Source: an uncultured Clostridia bacterium (GTDB lineage Bacteria > Bacillota > Clostridia > Christensenellales > Borkfalkiaceae). Taken from it: a DNA stretch of 64,000 nucleotides. The DNA lies in assembly GCA_947624965.1 (NCBI GenBank), contig CANQMN010000007.1:30193-94192 (forward strand), in the 5' to 3' direction. Below the pieces are notes generated by a model that saw nothing but the letters and a program-made list of their open reading frames with translations, was not told where the DNA came from and ran no database searches. Shown here piece after piece: positions 44,431 to 51,872 of this stretch. Each line of letters opens with the position of its first letter. Within the stretch, counting starts at the first letter, position 1. A program made the translations under genes and the position numbers.

Positions 44431-45521
44431 GAGATTCGGTCGACGGATTCAAACTCCGCGATGCCGTCCCATGCGAGTTTTTTCTCGTCGACGGGCATGC
44501 GCGCTTCGACGGGCGCGATCTCCGCAAATGGGGCGTGGAGCTCCCGCTGATACCAATACGCGGTGGACGACCAATCGTCGCCGCGGTTGTTGTTGTGCCC
44601 GTGCTCGATCGTAACTTTGATGGAGCGCTCGAAGGAGATGGGATCGAGGATATGATAGCGGTAGTAGGTGATCTTCCCCTTCCAGTTGTCCTTTCCGCCT
44701 AAAATGAGCCCGTGATAGGGCGCGCAGTATTCCTCGTTGGGACACCACGCCATGTTCACATAGTCCTCCGTGCCCGTTCCGTTCAGCGTGGGATACTCGT
44801 CGCCGTCGATGAAGATCATGTCGTCCCCTTCGCCCGGCCAGCTCCACATTCCGTTGGTGTCGAGGTTGTGGATATTGAGATTACAGCCGCAGTAGTGCCC
44901 CTTGCCCTCGGCGTCGAGGATGACGTAGTTCTCCTCGCCTTTGAGGTTCTTTCCGCCGAAGCACCAATCCCTGTGATCTTTGCAGTCCGCCGCCTCGTTC
45001 TTTCCTTTCGTAAGTTCCCTGTGCCAGAGCGCGTGGAAATACAGAAGATCGTCGGGCGCGCTGTCATAGAGTTCGTAGTCGATATAGAAGAAGAGGTTGA
45101 GCGGGCGCACGCATTCGTTTACGATCTCGACGCGGAAACCCTTCTTGAAGGGCATCGCCCACCAGCTGTTGAAGCCCTTCCCGCCCTGCGGGCTCATTTG
45201 AAGGGGCGCGGAGACGAAGTTCTTGCTCATCGCATGCCCCATTCCGAAGAAGTCCCCGATGGGCGCCTGCACGGAGGGGTGGGAGCAACCGTCCCAATAA
45301 ATTTTGAGAACGACCTTGCGGAGGCAGTTGTGCTCGATTCCCCCCACATTCGTGAGCGTCATCCAAATGTGCTTGATACAGCCGCATCCCTCCGCTTCGG
45401 CGATGGTATGCGTTCCGCTTTGCAGGGTGAAGCAATCCCCGTTCCCGCCCGTCTTATCGAAGCTCGAAAGTCTGCGGCGCTTGAACGAACGGTCGCGGCA
45501 CAATAAATCGAATTGTGACAT
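44427..45521 (-). CDS. Glycoside hydrolase family 172 (DUF2961) protein
   Basis: 364 residues. DUF2961 segments: GCGCIKHIWMTL, DFFGMGH, the Pro/Trp-rich WWAMPF, and the hallmark NGTGTEDYVNMAW near residue 255. Characterised GH172 enzymes act on alpha-D-fructofuranosides and arabinofuranosides; substrate here unknown. No signal peptide, so it acts in the cytosol. ATG 45521 is chosen over one 21 bases upstream because GGAGG precedes it. Confidence 0.9.
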   Translation of the reverse strand: MSQFDLLCRDRSFKRRRLSSFDKTGGNGDCFTLQSGTHTIAEAEGCGCIKHIWMTLTNVGGIEHNCLRKVVLKIYWDGCSHPSVQAPIGDFFGMGHAMSKNFVSAPLQMSPQGGKGFNSWWAMPFKKGFRVEIVNECVRPLNLFFYIDYELYDSAPDDLLYFHALWHRELTKGKNEAADCKDHRDWCFGGKNLKGEENYVILDAEGKGHYCGCNLNIHNLDTNGMWSWPGEGDDMIFIDGDEYPTLNGTGTEDYVNMAWCPNEEYCAPYHGLILGGKDNWKGKITYYRYHILDPISFERSIKVTIEHGHNNNRGDDWSSTAYWYQRELHAPFAEIAPVEARMPVDEKKLAWDGIAEFESVDRIS

Positions 45522-45554
45522 AATTTCCTCCATGTCTTTCAATTTTAATTTGCG

Positions 45555-45581
45555 AAAAAAGCCTTTCGGGGAAAGGCTTTT
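45555..45581 (-). terminator. Terminator of infC-rpmI-rplT
   Basis: Stem AAAAGCCTTTC/GAAAGGCTTTT with a 3-base loop and a T-run on the minus strand, directly after the rplT stop. Confidence 0.92.
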
Positions 45582-45587
45582 CGTGTG

Positions 45588-45938
45588 TTACAGTGCGGCT
45601 TTCGCCCTGTTGCAAAGCTCGGCAAACGCCTTTGCGTCGGTCACGGCAATGTCTGCAAGGATCTTGCGGTTGAGGTCGATCCCCGCAACTTTGAGCCCGT
45701 GCATGAGTTTGCTGTAAGAGAGCCCGTTGAGCCGCGCGCCCGCGTTGATACGGGCGATCCAAAGGCTGCGCATATCGCGCTTGCGGCGTTTTCTGCCCAC
45801 ATACGCGTATTGCAACGACTTCATCACGGCTTCGCGCGCGATGCGGTAGTTCTTGCTCTTGTTCCCGAAGTAACCCTTCGCGAGACGGAAAATCTTTCTG
45901 CGCTTTTTAACGGCGTTTACGCCTCTTTTAATTCTCAT
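45588..45938 (-). CDS. rplT: 50S ribosomal protein L20
   Basis: 116 residues, highly basic. [15 protein letters not shown] and [23 protein letters not shown] are diagnostic. Assembly protein of the large subunit; in Firmicutes free L20 represses this operon by binding the infC leader. Follows rpmI by 15 bases. Confidence 0.99.
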   Translation of the reverse strand: MRIKRGVNAVKKRRKIFRLAKGYFGNKSKNYRIAREAVMKSLQYAYVGRKRRKRDMRSLWIARINAGARLNGLSYSKLMHGLKVAGIDLNRKILADIAVTDAKAFAELCNRAKAAL

Positions 45939-45953
45939 AGCCTGTGCCCTCCG

Positions 45954-46154
45954 TTAGTCCTTGTACGGGATCATCTTCTTGACGTTGTTCTCCTGCGCGG
46001 AAGAAACGAGCGTCGTCTGACGTAAATTTCTCTTTCTCTTTCTGTTCTTGGTTTCCGCCTTGTGGTTCTTGCCGCCGTGAGGTCTGTTCACCTTACCGCT
46101 GCCCGTGAGCCAGAAGCGCTTTTTGGAACCGCTGTGCGATTTCTGTTTCGGCAT
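45954..46154 (-). CDS. rpmI: 50S ribosomal protein L35
   Basis: 66 residues. MPKQKSHSGSKKRFWLTGSGKV and the basic KNRKRKRNLRQTT are typical. ATG 46154 is chosen for its GGAGG site; an ATG 15 bases upstream lies in the leader. Part of the conserved infC-rpmI-rplT operon. Confidence 0.98.
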   Translation of the reverse strand: MPKQKSHSGSKKRFWLTGSGKVNRPHGGKNHKAETKNRKRKRNLRQTTLVSSAQENNVKKMIPYKD

Positions 46155-46211
46155 ACCTTTATCCTCCAATGAGATTATTTCCTGTTCTATTTCCCGCCTT
46201 GCGGCTTGAAA

Positions 46212-46724
46212 TCATTTTTTCGCGGGCGCGAGCACGAGTATGATGTTGCGCCCTTCCATGTTGATGGGTTTTTCGATTACGCAGAGCTCTTTGAGCCGCT
46301 CATAGAAGTTCATCACGACGTCCTTGCCGAGGTTTGCGTGCGCCATCTGCCTGCCGCGCAGACGGATGGAGACCTTCACCTTGTTGCCCGCCTCCAAAAA
46401 TTTCGTCGCCTGTTTCGCCTTGACGTTGAGATCCCCTACGTCGATGGTCATGGAGAGCTGGACTTCTTTGAGTTCGACGATCTTCTGCTTGTTCTCCTTC
46501 GCCTTCTTCGCCATCTCGAACTTGTACTTGCCGTAGTCCATGATCTTGCAGACGGGCGGCACGGCGTTGGGAGAAATTTTGACGAGGTCGAGATCCTCTT
46601 CCTCGGCGAGGCGGAGCGCCTCGCGCGGGGACATGACGCCGAGCATCTCCCCCGTGGACGAAATGAGCCTGATTTCGCGGTCGCGGATCTCTCCGTTCAT
46701 CTGAATTTTGTCTTTTACAGCCAT
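46212..46724 (-). CDS. infC: Translation initiation factor IF-3
   Basis: 170 residues. NGEIRDREIRLIS, then MDYGKYKFEMAKKAKE in the linker, and the C-terminal IRLRGRQMAHANLG. Starts with an ordinary ATG behind GAGAGG rather than the rare AUU used in some bacteria, so the known IF-3 start-codon autoregulation is not expected; control is likely through the leader attenuator. Confidence 0.98.
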   Translation of the reverse strand: MAVKDKIQMNGEIRDREIRLISSTGEMLGVMSPREALRLAEEEDLDLVKISPNAVPPVCKIMDYGKYKFEMAKKAKENKQKIVELKEVQLSMTIDVGDLNVKAKQATKFLEAGNKVKVSIRLRGRQMAHANLGKDVVMNFYERLKELCVIEKPINMEGRNIILVLAPAKK

Positions 46725-46869
46725 ATACCTCTCTCAAAGAAAAAATTAAACGGGTCGCAAAAGCAACCCGTCGGAAGATTAGGCGCGGAAGATCCGCGAC
46801 TTTGTACCGAACATTGACCCGTCCGAGCGTAGCCCGAATGCGGAGAGAAGGGTTGACCTCTGCTTTACT
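46725..46869 (-). promoter_or_regulatory. infC operon leader with attenuator (L20-leader type)
   Basis: About 145 bases from the expected +1 to infC. A terminator hairpin at 46771-46750 (ACGGGTTGC/GCGACCCGT, 4-base loop) is followed by a T-run before the start codon. Its 3' arm can instead pair with an upstream ACGGGTC (46822-46816), giving mutually exclusive structures. Position upstream of infC-rpmI-rplT matches the L20-binding leader of Firmicutes. Confidence 0.8.
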
Positions 46870-46875
46870 GCTATT

Positions 46876-46904
46876 AGGATAGCATACTATATCATACTTG
46901 TCAA
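46876..46904 (-). promoter_or_regulatory. Promoter of infC-rpmI-rplT
   Basis: TTGACA (46904-46899), 17 bases, TATCCT (46881-46876). Confidence 0.7.
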
Positions 46905-46969
46905 CTTATTTTATTTACTTTTTTGCAATTTTTGCGGGCAAAACGCACTTCATGGCAAAGATAAGAATA

Positions 46970-47206
46970 TCATGCCGATAAAAGCGGAAATGCGGGAGGA
47001 CGATATAAAACTTTGCTACCATAAAGTGGCACGGACATTGCATCCATACGCTTTTGCAAAAATTCTTCTTCAGTTATTTCGCCATTGTCAAGTTGTTGTT
47101 TAAGGTCATTATAAAAGTTGCTATCATTTCCGCCGCAACCGACAAAAAGAATAGCAATCATGCAACACATCAAAACAGCAAAAAACTTATGTAAACGACT
47201 TTTCAT
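46970..47206 (-). CDS. Small lipoprotein, possibly truncated
   Basis: 78 residues. Signal peptide with lipobox ending FVGC (about residue 24), then a polar stretch NDSNFYNDLKQQLDNGEITEEEFLQKRMDAM resembling the short SHOCT-like helix (EEGxITEEEFxxKK). The last 20 residues are of different composition and may be read-through into unrelated sequence. AT-rich relative to neighbours, in the same patch as the next lipoprotein. Confidence 0.6.
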   Translation of the reverse strand: MKSRLHKFFAVLMCCMIAILFVGCGGNDSNFYNDLKQQLDNGEITEEEFLQKRMDAMSVPLYGSKVLYRPPAFPLLSA

Positions 47207-47251
47207 ATCTTTATTTTATACTAAATATAAAAATAAATCAAATATATTAAC

Positions 47252-47277
47252 AAAAAAAGTGGAAAATTTCCACTTTT
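47252..47277 (-). terminator. Terminator overlapping the stop of the AT-rich lipoprotein
   Basis: Stem AAAAGTGGAAA/TTTCCACTTTT with a 1-base centre; T-run on the minus strand after the hairpin. Confidence 0.8.
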
Positions 47278-48292
47278 AATCTTGAATTTCTATTTCTGTA
47301 TCAATTTTATATACAAACTCGACATTTTTTAAGTTGTTAGGAATTAGAGATGAAATTGAGATGTTAGAACTTGACCAAGAATTATTATCATCAACATTTA
47401 AGAAGTTGTTTAAGATAGTTTCGTAAATATTATATTGGAGAGCATTATTGCCTATGCTCAGTGTTTTAGAGTAAATTTTGTTATTATCTATATATGTTAA
47501 AACATAGTCGTTTTGTTGTGGACCGCTATTACATCGCCAAGAATAAAAGACAGGTGAGAAATCAGTAATTTTAAATGCTTTTTTAAATATTAATGGAGTC
47601 TGTGTTGTATCATAATCTTTTGAAAGATGTAATTCCATTACATTAGTAGAGTAATATTTGGTTTCAATTTGACAATTTCTAGTACCATAGTTTGTCAAGC
47701 CGACGCCATTTTCACACAATTCCTTCCATGTTAAATCTTCAGTTCTGTTTTTTAAGGTAATTTCACTATATAAGAATCCTAGATTTTCATTTGTTGTCAT
47801 AATACATCCCAATGTGTCTTTTATGCCGGTTTGGCTTTCGCATATATATGCATTTAATAAATTAGGCTCGGAATATCCTAAATTGCTTTTTTCGCACATT
47901 TTATCTAGTGTTGGTTTTAATTTTGTTTTCAATTCTTCAAAATGCTCAGCGACGTCAAATTCTTCAACCGGTGGGGTGTCGGGGTCTTGGGTGTCCGGGT
48001 CTTTCTTATCATCCGGGTCGGTTGGAGTTGTCGGGTCTTGCTTGTCGTCTGGGTCTTGCTTGTCAGGGTCTTTGCCTGGGTTTGTTTGTGTGCCTGGGTT
48101 TTCCTTATCCGGATCTTCTTTGTCTGGGTCGACAGGAGTTACTATTGGCGGATTAGGCTCAACGTTACTTTGTCCGCCTTGCTCTTTGCTTCCGCAACCC
48201 GCAAATGAAAAGACTATGATTGTTGCAAGGGCAATCGGCAACAATCTCTTAAATATTTTTTTAATATCGCCGTTCCATAGTTTAAATTTCAT
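47276..48292 (-). CDS. Lipoprotein with Asp-Pro-rich linker
   Basis: 338 residues. Basic N-terminus, hydrophobic signal and lipobox ending FAGC (about residue 33). Residues 45-110 are a repetitive DPDK/DPDD linker, then a folded domain (about 112-338) without a recognised family. The gene is markedly AT-rich compared with the rest of the window, uses AT-ending codons, and interrupts the infC-thrS interval, which suggests later acquisition. No partner genes hint at function. Surface exposed if the lipobox is used. Confidence 0.82.
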   Translation of the reverse strand: MKFKLWNGDIKKIFKRLLPIALATIIVFSFAGCGSKEQGGQSNVEPNPPIVTPVDPDKEDPDKENPGTQTNPGKDPDKQDPDDKQDPTTPTDPDDKKDPDTQDPDTPPVEEFDVAEHFEELKTKLKPTLDKMCEKSNLGYSEPNLLNAYICESQTGIKDTLGCIMTTNENLGFLYSEITLKNRTEDLTWKELCENGVGLTNYGTRNCQIETKYYSTNVMELHLSKDYDTTQTPLIFKKAFKITDFSPVFYSWRCNSGPQQNDYVLTYIDNNKIYSKTLSIGNNALQYNIYETILNNFLNVDDNNSWSSSNISISSLIPNNLKNVEFVYKIDTEIEIQD

Positions 48293-48483
48293 AATTTTTC
48301 ACCTGTTAAAATTATTATAACATTCTTTTTTTCTATTTGCAAGGGTTAAAATTAAGGATTTTGCTAAGTTCATGATTTTGTCGAAAAAGCGTTGAATATA
48401 AAATACGCTCGCCTGGGGGCTCGATATGAGGAAATTCCCCTCACAAGACAAAATATGCGCCGCGGCGTTCTCGGTGCAAAAAT

Positions 48484-48764
48484 TTGGAAAGCCCCTCCCC
48501 CTAATCCCCCTCCCCGACACGCGGGGAGGGGGATTAGGGGGAGGGGTGTTGGCGACGCCAAGCTACTGCACGGCGTCGCTTGGTGGGAGGCGGGTCTCCC
48601 GCCGCTCCACGCCCCCATTTGCCACACTACCGTAGGCTTAATGTCGGGGCAAGCGCATTCGAGCCGCAACTCAATGCCCCAAAAATGTTACATTCCTCGT
48701 TCAATTTATTTTTGAGCATACGCCCCCCACGGGCGTAGACGAGAAAAGAAATTGAACGAAACTT
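48484..48764. repeat. Composite hairpin element in the 473-base gap before thrS
   Basis: The gene-free stretch 48293-48765 holds: a perfect 24-base inverted repeat at 48492-48515 and 48523-48546 (C/T-rich arm, 7-base loop); GCGACGCC/GGCGTCGC about 48550-48580; GGCGGG-TCT-CCCGCC near 48594-48608; TACGCCC/GGGCGTA near 48719-48737; and the outer pair CGTTCAATTT/AAATTGAACG (about 48689 and 48750). The C/T-rich arm resembles the hairpins at 40569-40757, so both may belong to one dispersed repeat family. No credible ORF. Confidence 0.65.
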
Positions 48765-48765
48765 C

Positions 48766-50721
48766 TTAAAATACTACTTTCTCGTCGTTTTCCTTCTTGA
48801 CGAGGGCGAAAAAGTCCTCTTTTTTCATCGCGCCGATGTCGCCCTCGCCGCGGCGGCGCACGGAGACCGTGTCGTTTTCCACTTCCTTGTCGCCCACGAT
48901 GAGTTTATAGGGCACTTTCTCGTTCTCGGCATCCAAAATTTTCCTGCCGATCTTTTCTTTGCGGAGGTCGGCTTCGGCGCGGATTCCGAGCGCGGCGAGC
49001 TCTCCCGCGAGGGCGTTCGCATAGTCGGCGGCTCTGTCCGTGATGGGTAGCACCTTCACCTGCGTCGGCGCAAACCAGAGCGGGAACGCGCCCGCATACT
49101 TCTCGATGAGCAGGGCGAGCGTCCGCTCGTAACAGCCGATGGACGAACGGTGGATGACGTAGGGCGTCTTTTTCACGCCGTCCGCGTCCACGTATTCCAT
49201 GCCGAAGGAATGTCCCGCGGCAAAGTCGATCTGGATGGTGATGAGCGTATCTTCCTTGCCGAAAACGTTCTTCGCCTGCACGTCGAGCTTGGGACCGTAG
49301 AACGCCGCCTCGTCGAGCGCCTCCACGTATTCGAGCCCCAGATCGTCGAGAATGGTTTTCATCATCGCCTCGGTATTGTCCCACGCCTCGTCGTCGTCGA
49401 TGTATTTCTCCGAACCTTTGAGCCGTCTGGAAAAACGGAACGTAACGTCCTGCCGCATGCCGAGGCAATCGAGGATATAATAGGAGAGGTCGAGGCAGCG
49501 TTTGAACTCCTCCTCCACCTGTTCCTTCGTGCAGATGATGTGCCCGTCCGACAGCGTGAACTGCCGCACGCGGATGAGCCCGTGCATCTCGCCGGAGGCT
49601 TCGTTGCGGAACTCCGTCGCCGTCTCCGAATAGCGGCAGGGAAGATCGCGGTAAGATTTCAAGCCGTTCTTATAAATTTGGTATTGGAAGGGGCAGGTCA
49701 TCGGGCGGAGCGCCATGATCTCCTCCCCCGCTTTGACGGGCTCTCCCTTTTCGTCCACTTCGCCGAGCACGAACATCTTGTCGCGGTAGTGCGACCAGTG
49801 TCCCGAAATTTTATAGAGATCGGATTTCGCCATATAGGGCGTCCTCGTGATCATAAAGCCGCGCTTCGCCTCTTCGTCCTCGACGAAACGGGTGAGGACC
49901 TGCAAGATCTTCGCGCCCTTGGGCATGAGGATGGGGAGCCCCTGTCCCACGACGTCGCTCGTCATGAAGATGCCGAGGTCCCTGCCGAGCTTGTTGTGAT
50001 CGCGCCGTTTCGCCTCTTCGAGCTGTTGGAGATAGGCGTCCACCTCCTCCTTCTTGGCGAAAGCCGTGCCGTAGATGCGGGTGAGCATCTTCTTTTTCTC
50101 GTCCCCGCGCCAATACGCGCCCGCAATGGAGACAAGTTTGAACGCTTTGATCTTTCCCGTGGAGGGAAGGTGCGGTCCGCGGCAGAGATCGGTGAACGCG
50201 CCCTGTTTGTAGAAGGAGATCTCCGCGTCCTCGGGCAGATCCTCGATGATCTCCACTTTGTATTTTTCGTGATACTTCGTCATGAGGACGATGGCTTCCT
50301 CGCGGGGAAGCGTGAACCGCTCGATGGGAAGGTTGGACTTGATGATCTTCTTCATCTCCGCCTCTACCTTTTCCAGATCCTCCATCGTGATGGGCGTTTT
50401 GAAGTCCACATCGTAATAAAAACCGTTCTCGATGACGGGTCCTATCGCCAGTTTGCACGTGGGATAGATGGTTTTGAGCGCCTGCGCGAGCACGTGGGAA
50501 CAGGTGTGGCGGTATACTTCCAGACCCTCCCTGTCTTTCAGCGTAACGATCTCCAACGCGTCCCCCTCCGCGAGGACGTGCGAAAGATCCGTAAGAACGC
50601 CGTTGACCTTTGCGGCGACCGCCGCGCGGACGAGCCCCTCCGAGATCTGCGCCGCGCAGTCGTACGCGGTCGCCCCCTCCCGCACGGAAAGTACGTCTCC
50701 GTTTTTCAAGGTAATATTCAT
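48766..50721 (-). CDS. thrS: Threonyl-tRNA synthetase
   Basis: 651 residues. TGS domain at the N-terminus, editing domain with HTCSHVLAQAL, then RGPHLPSTG, the class II core with MTCPFQYQIYKNG, ATEFRNEASGEMHGL and RVRQFTLSDGHI, the zinc-ligand Cys/His residues in the core, and an anticodon-binding domain (TQVKVLPI). Full length. Controlled by a T-box leader upstream. Confidence 0.98.
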   Translation of the reverse strand: MNITLKNGDVLSVREGATAYDCAAQISEGLVRAAVAAKVNGVLTDLSHVLAEGDALEIVTLKDREGLEVYRHTCSHVLAQALKTIYPTCKLAIGPVIENGFYYDVDFKTPITMEDLEKVEAEMKKIIKSNLPIERFTLPREEAIVLMTKYHEKYKVEIIEDLPEDAEISFYKQGAFTDLCRGPHLPSTGKIKAFKLVSIAGAYWRGDEKKKMLTRIYGTAFAKKEEVDAYLQQLEEAKRRDHNKLGRDLGIFMTSDVVGQGLPILMPKGAKILQVLTRFVEDEEAKRGFMITRTPYMAKSDLYKISGHWSHYRDKMFVLGEVDEKGEPVKAGEEIMALRPMTCPFQYQIYKNGLKSYRDLPCRYSETATEFRNEASGEMHGLIRVRQFTLSDGHIICTKEQVEEEFKRCLDLSYYILDCLGMRQDVTFRFSRRLKGSEKYIDDDEAWDNTEAMMKTILDDLGLEYVEALDEAAFYGPKLDVQAKNVFGKEDTLITIQIDFAAGHSFGMEYVDADGVKKTPYVIHRSSIGCYERTLALLIEKYAGAFPLWFAPTQVKVLPITDRAADYANALAGELAALGIRAEADLRKEKIGRKILDAENEKVPYKLIVGDKEVENDTVSVRRRGEGDIGAMKKEDFFALVKKENDEKVVF

Positions 50722-50784
50722 GTTCCGATCTCCTTTTTCTGTGAATTTTTGCGTATTATGCCAGACATAATACTTCGCATTTGT

Positions 50785-51004
50785 CGATAAAATAAAAATT
50801 ACGTCCTTAAATTCCCCTTACGGGTCTTTAAGGACGCCTGACTACAAGCGCGGTTCCACCTTAATTGTCCTGCGAAGCGCAAGACCGCTCTTTGCTGTTC
50901 GGTTGGGTAAAATAAAGCGGTTTCGCCGCCGACCCGTCTACGATCCTCCCAGCCGAGGGACCGCTCTCTGAAAGACGCATTTCGGCGCTACTTGTCTTTA
51001 AGTA
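50785..51004 (-). promoter_or_regulatory. T-box riboswitch leader of thrS
   Basis: Minus-strand transcript from about 51004. The T-box GGTGGAACCGCG is at 50860-50849; an AGAGAG...GGGAG distal Stem I element lies near 50970-50935; the terminator hairpin is at 50836-50802 (CGTCCTTAAA arm) followed by T-rich sequence. Uncharged tRNA-Thr should favour the antiterminator. I could not assign the specifier codon with confidence. A further hairpin, GTATTATG/CATAATAC (50753-50773), sits between terminator and start. Confidence 0.9.
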
Positions 51005-51010
51005 TCTCCT

Positions 51011-51039
51011 ATTATAGAAAGCGCGCTCCATTTTGTCAA
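51011..51039 (-). promoter_or_regulatory. Consensus promoter of thrS
   Basis: TTGACA (51039-51034), 17 bases, TATAAT (51016-51011). The -35 overlaps the ytxC stop codon. Confidence 0.9.
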
Positions 51040-51728
51040 GAAAATATCGCACGCTCCGCGTAAAATTTCTGTAAAAAATCCCCGACGCCGTCCTCCACGT
51101 CCCCGAGGCAGTAGACGAACCCCGCGTCCGAGAGCATGATCTCCGTTTCCACGTCCTCCTCCCCCGTGAGCCGACTGCGGCGGAGCGGCGTGAAATTTTC
51201 CCCGAAGACGGTGTTGCCTTTGAGATAGATCTTGTTCTTGCTCTCCCCCACGAGAAACTCGCAGAACTTGCCGAGGTCCTGCGATGAAAAATCCATCGGG
51301 ACATATTCGACGATGCGCGCCCATTTTTCGCGGAGCGCGCCGAGGCGGAAGCGGTAAAAGCCGTCGATGCTGTACTCCTCCGTGCGTTCGATCTTGCGGC
51401 GCACGTACGATTTATCCCCCTCGAAGTCCGCGGCGATGAGCGCGGCGCAAAGAAGCCGCTTCTCCCGCTGCGAGAGGCGCACGTCGAGCCGCTCCCACAA
51501 AAAGCGGTATTTGTATCCGATGCAGACGATCTCCGCGATTTTTTCGGCGACGGCGGCGCGCAGTTCCGCCGCGTTTTTTTGCACGGTGAGGCGGAGCGCC
51601 GCCCGCTCCTCTCCGAATACCAGTTCCCCTGCTCCGCCCGCCGAAAGGAGCTTTTCCGCAATCGCATTGTAGAGATATGCGACGTACGCGCTCCTCTCGT
51701 TCCGTTCCGATACGGTGATTTTTTCCAC
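51036..51728 (-). CDS. ytxC: Putative sporulation protein YtxC
   Basis: 230 residues, starting at GTG ([18 protein letters not shown]). Sequence style ([51 protein letters not shown]) fits the YtxC family, and ytxC lies next to thrS in Bacillus, supporting the call. Function unknown; the family is tied to sporulating Firmicutes. The frame is open far upstream, but that part is antisense to leuS. TACAAT lies 6 bases before the GTG and no ribosome site is seen. Confidence 0.78.
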   Translation of the reverse strand: MEKITVSERNERSAYVAYLYNAIAEKLLSAGGAGELVFGEERAALRLTVQKNAAELRAAVAEKIAEIVCIGYKYRFLWERLDVRLSQREKRLLCAALIAADFEGDKSYVRRKIERTEEYSIDGFYRFRLGALREKWARIVEYVPMDFSSQDLGKFCEFLVGESKNKIYLKGNTVFGENFTPLRRSRLTGEEDVETEIMLSDAGFVYCLGDVEDGVGDFLQKFYAERAIFS

Positions 51729-51809
51729 AACTTTATTGTATGCCACATTCCGCGATTTATTTACGGGGACGGGCTTTCGCAAGAAATTCCCGAAACGCAG
51801 TCGCTTCGC

Positions 51810-51838
51810 TTGACTTTTTCGGGCGAACGATGTAGAAT
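51810..51838 (+). promoter_or_regulatory. Promoter of leuS
   Basis: TTGACT (51810-51815), 17 bases, TAGAAT (51833-51838), about 35 bases before the start. The leader is too short for a T-box. Confidence 0.78.
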
Positions 51839-51872
51839 ATCCCAAGAATACGACGCGAGGTTGCGGAATTTT

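Noticed and set aside
48370..48715. Short frames across the composite hairpin element
   Set aside because: Their proteins are dominated by Pro/Arg/Gly from the palindromic DNA and have no initiation signals.
51740..51872. T-box leader for leuS
   Set aside because: The interval between promoter and start is only about 35 bases and lacks the T-box sequence.
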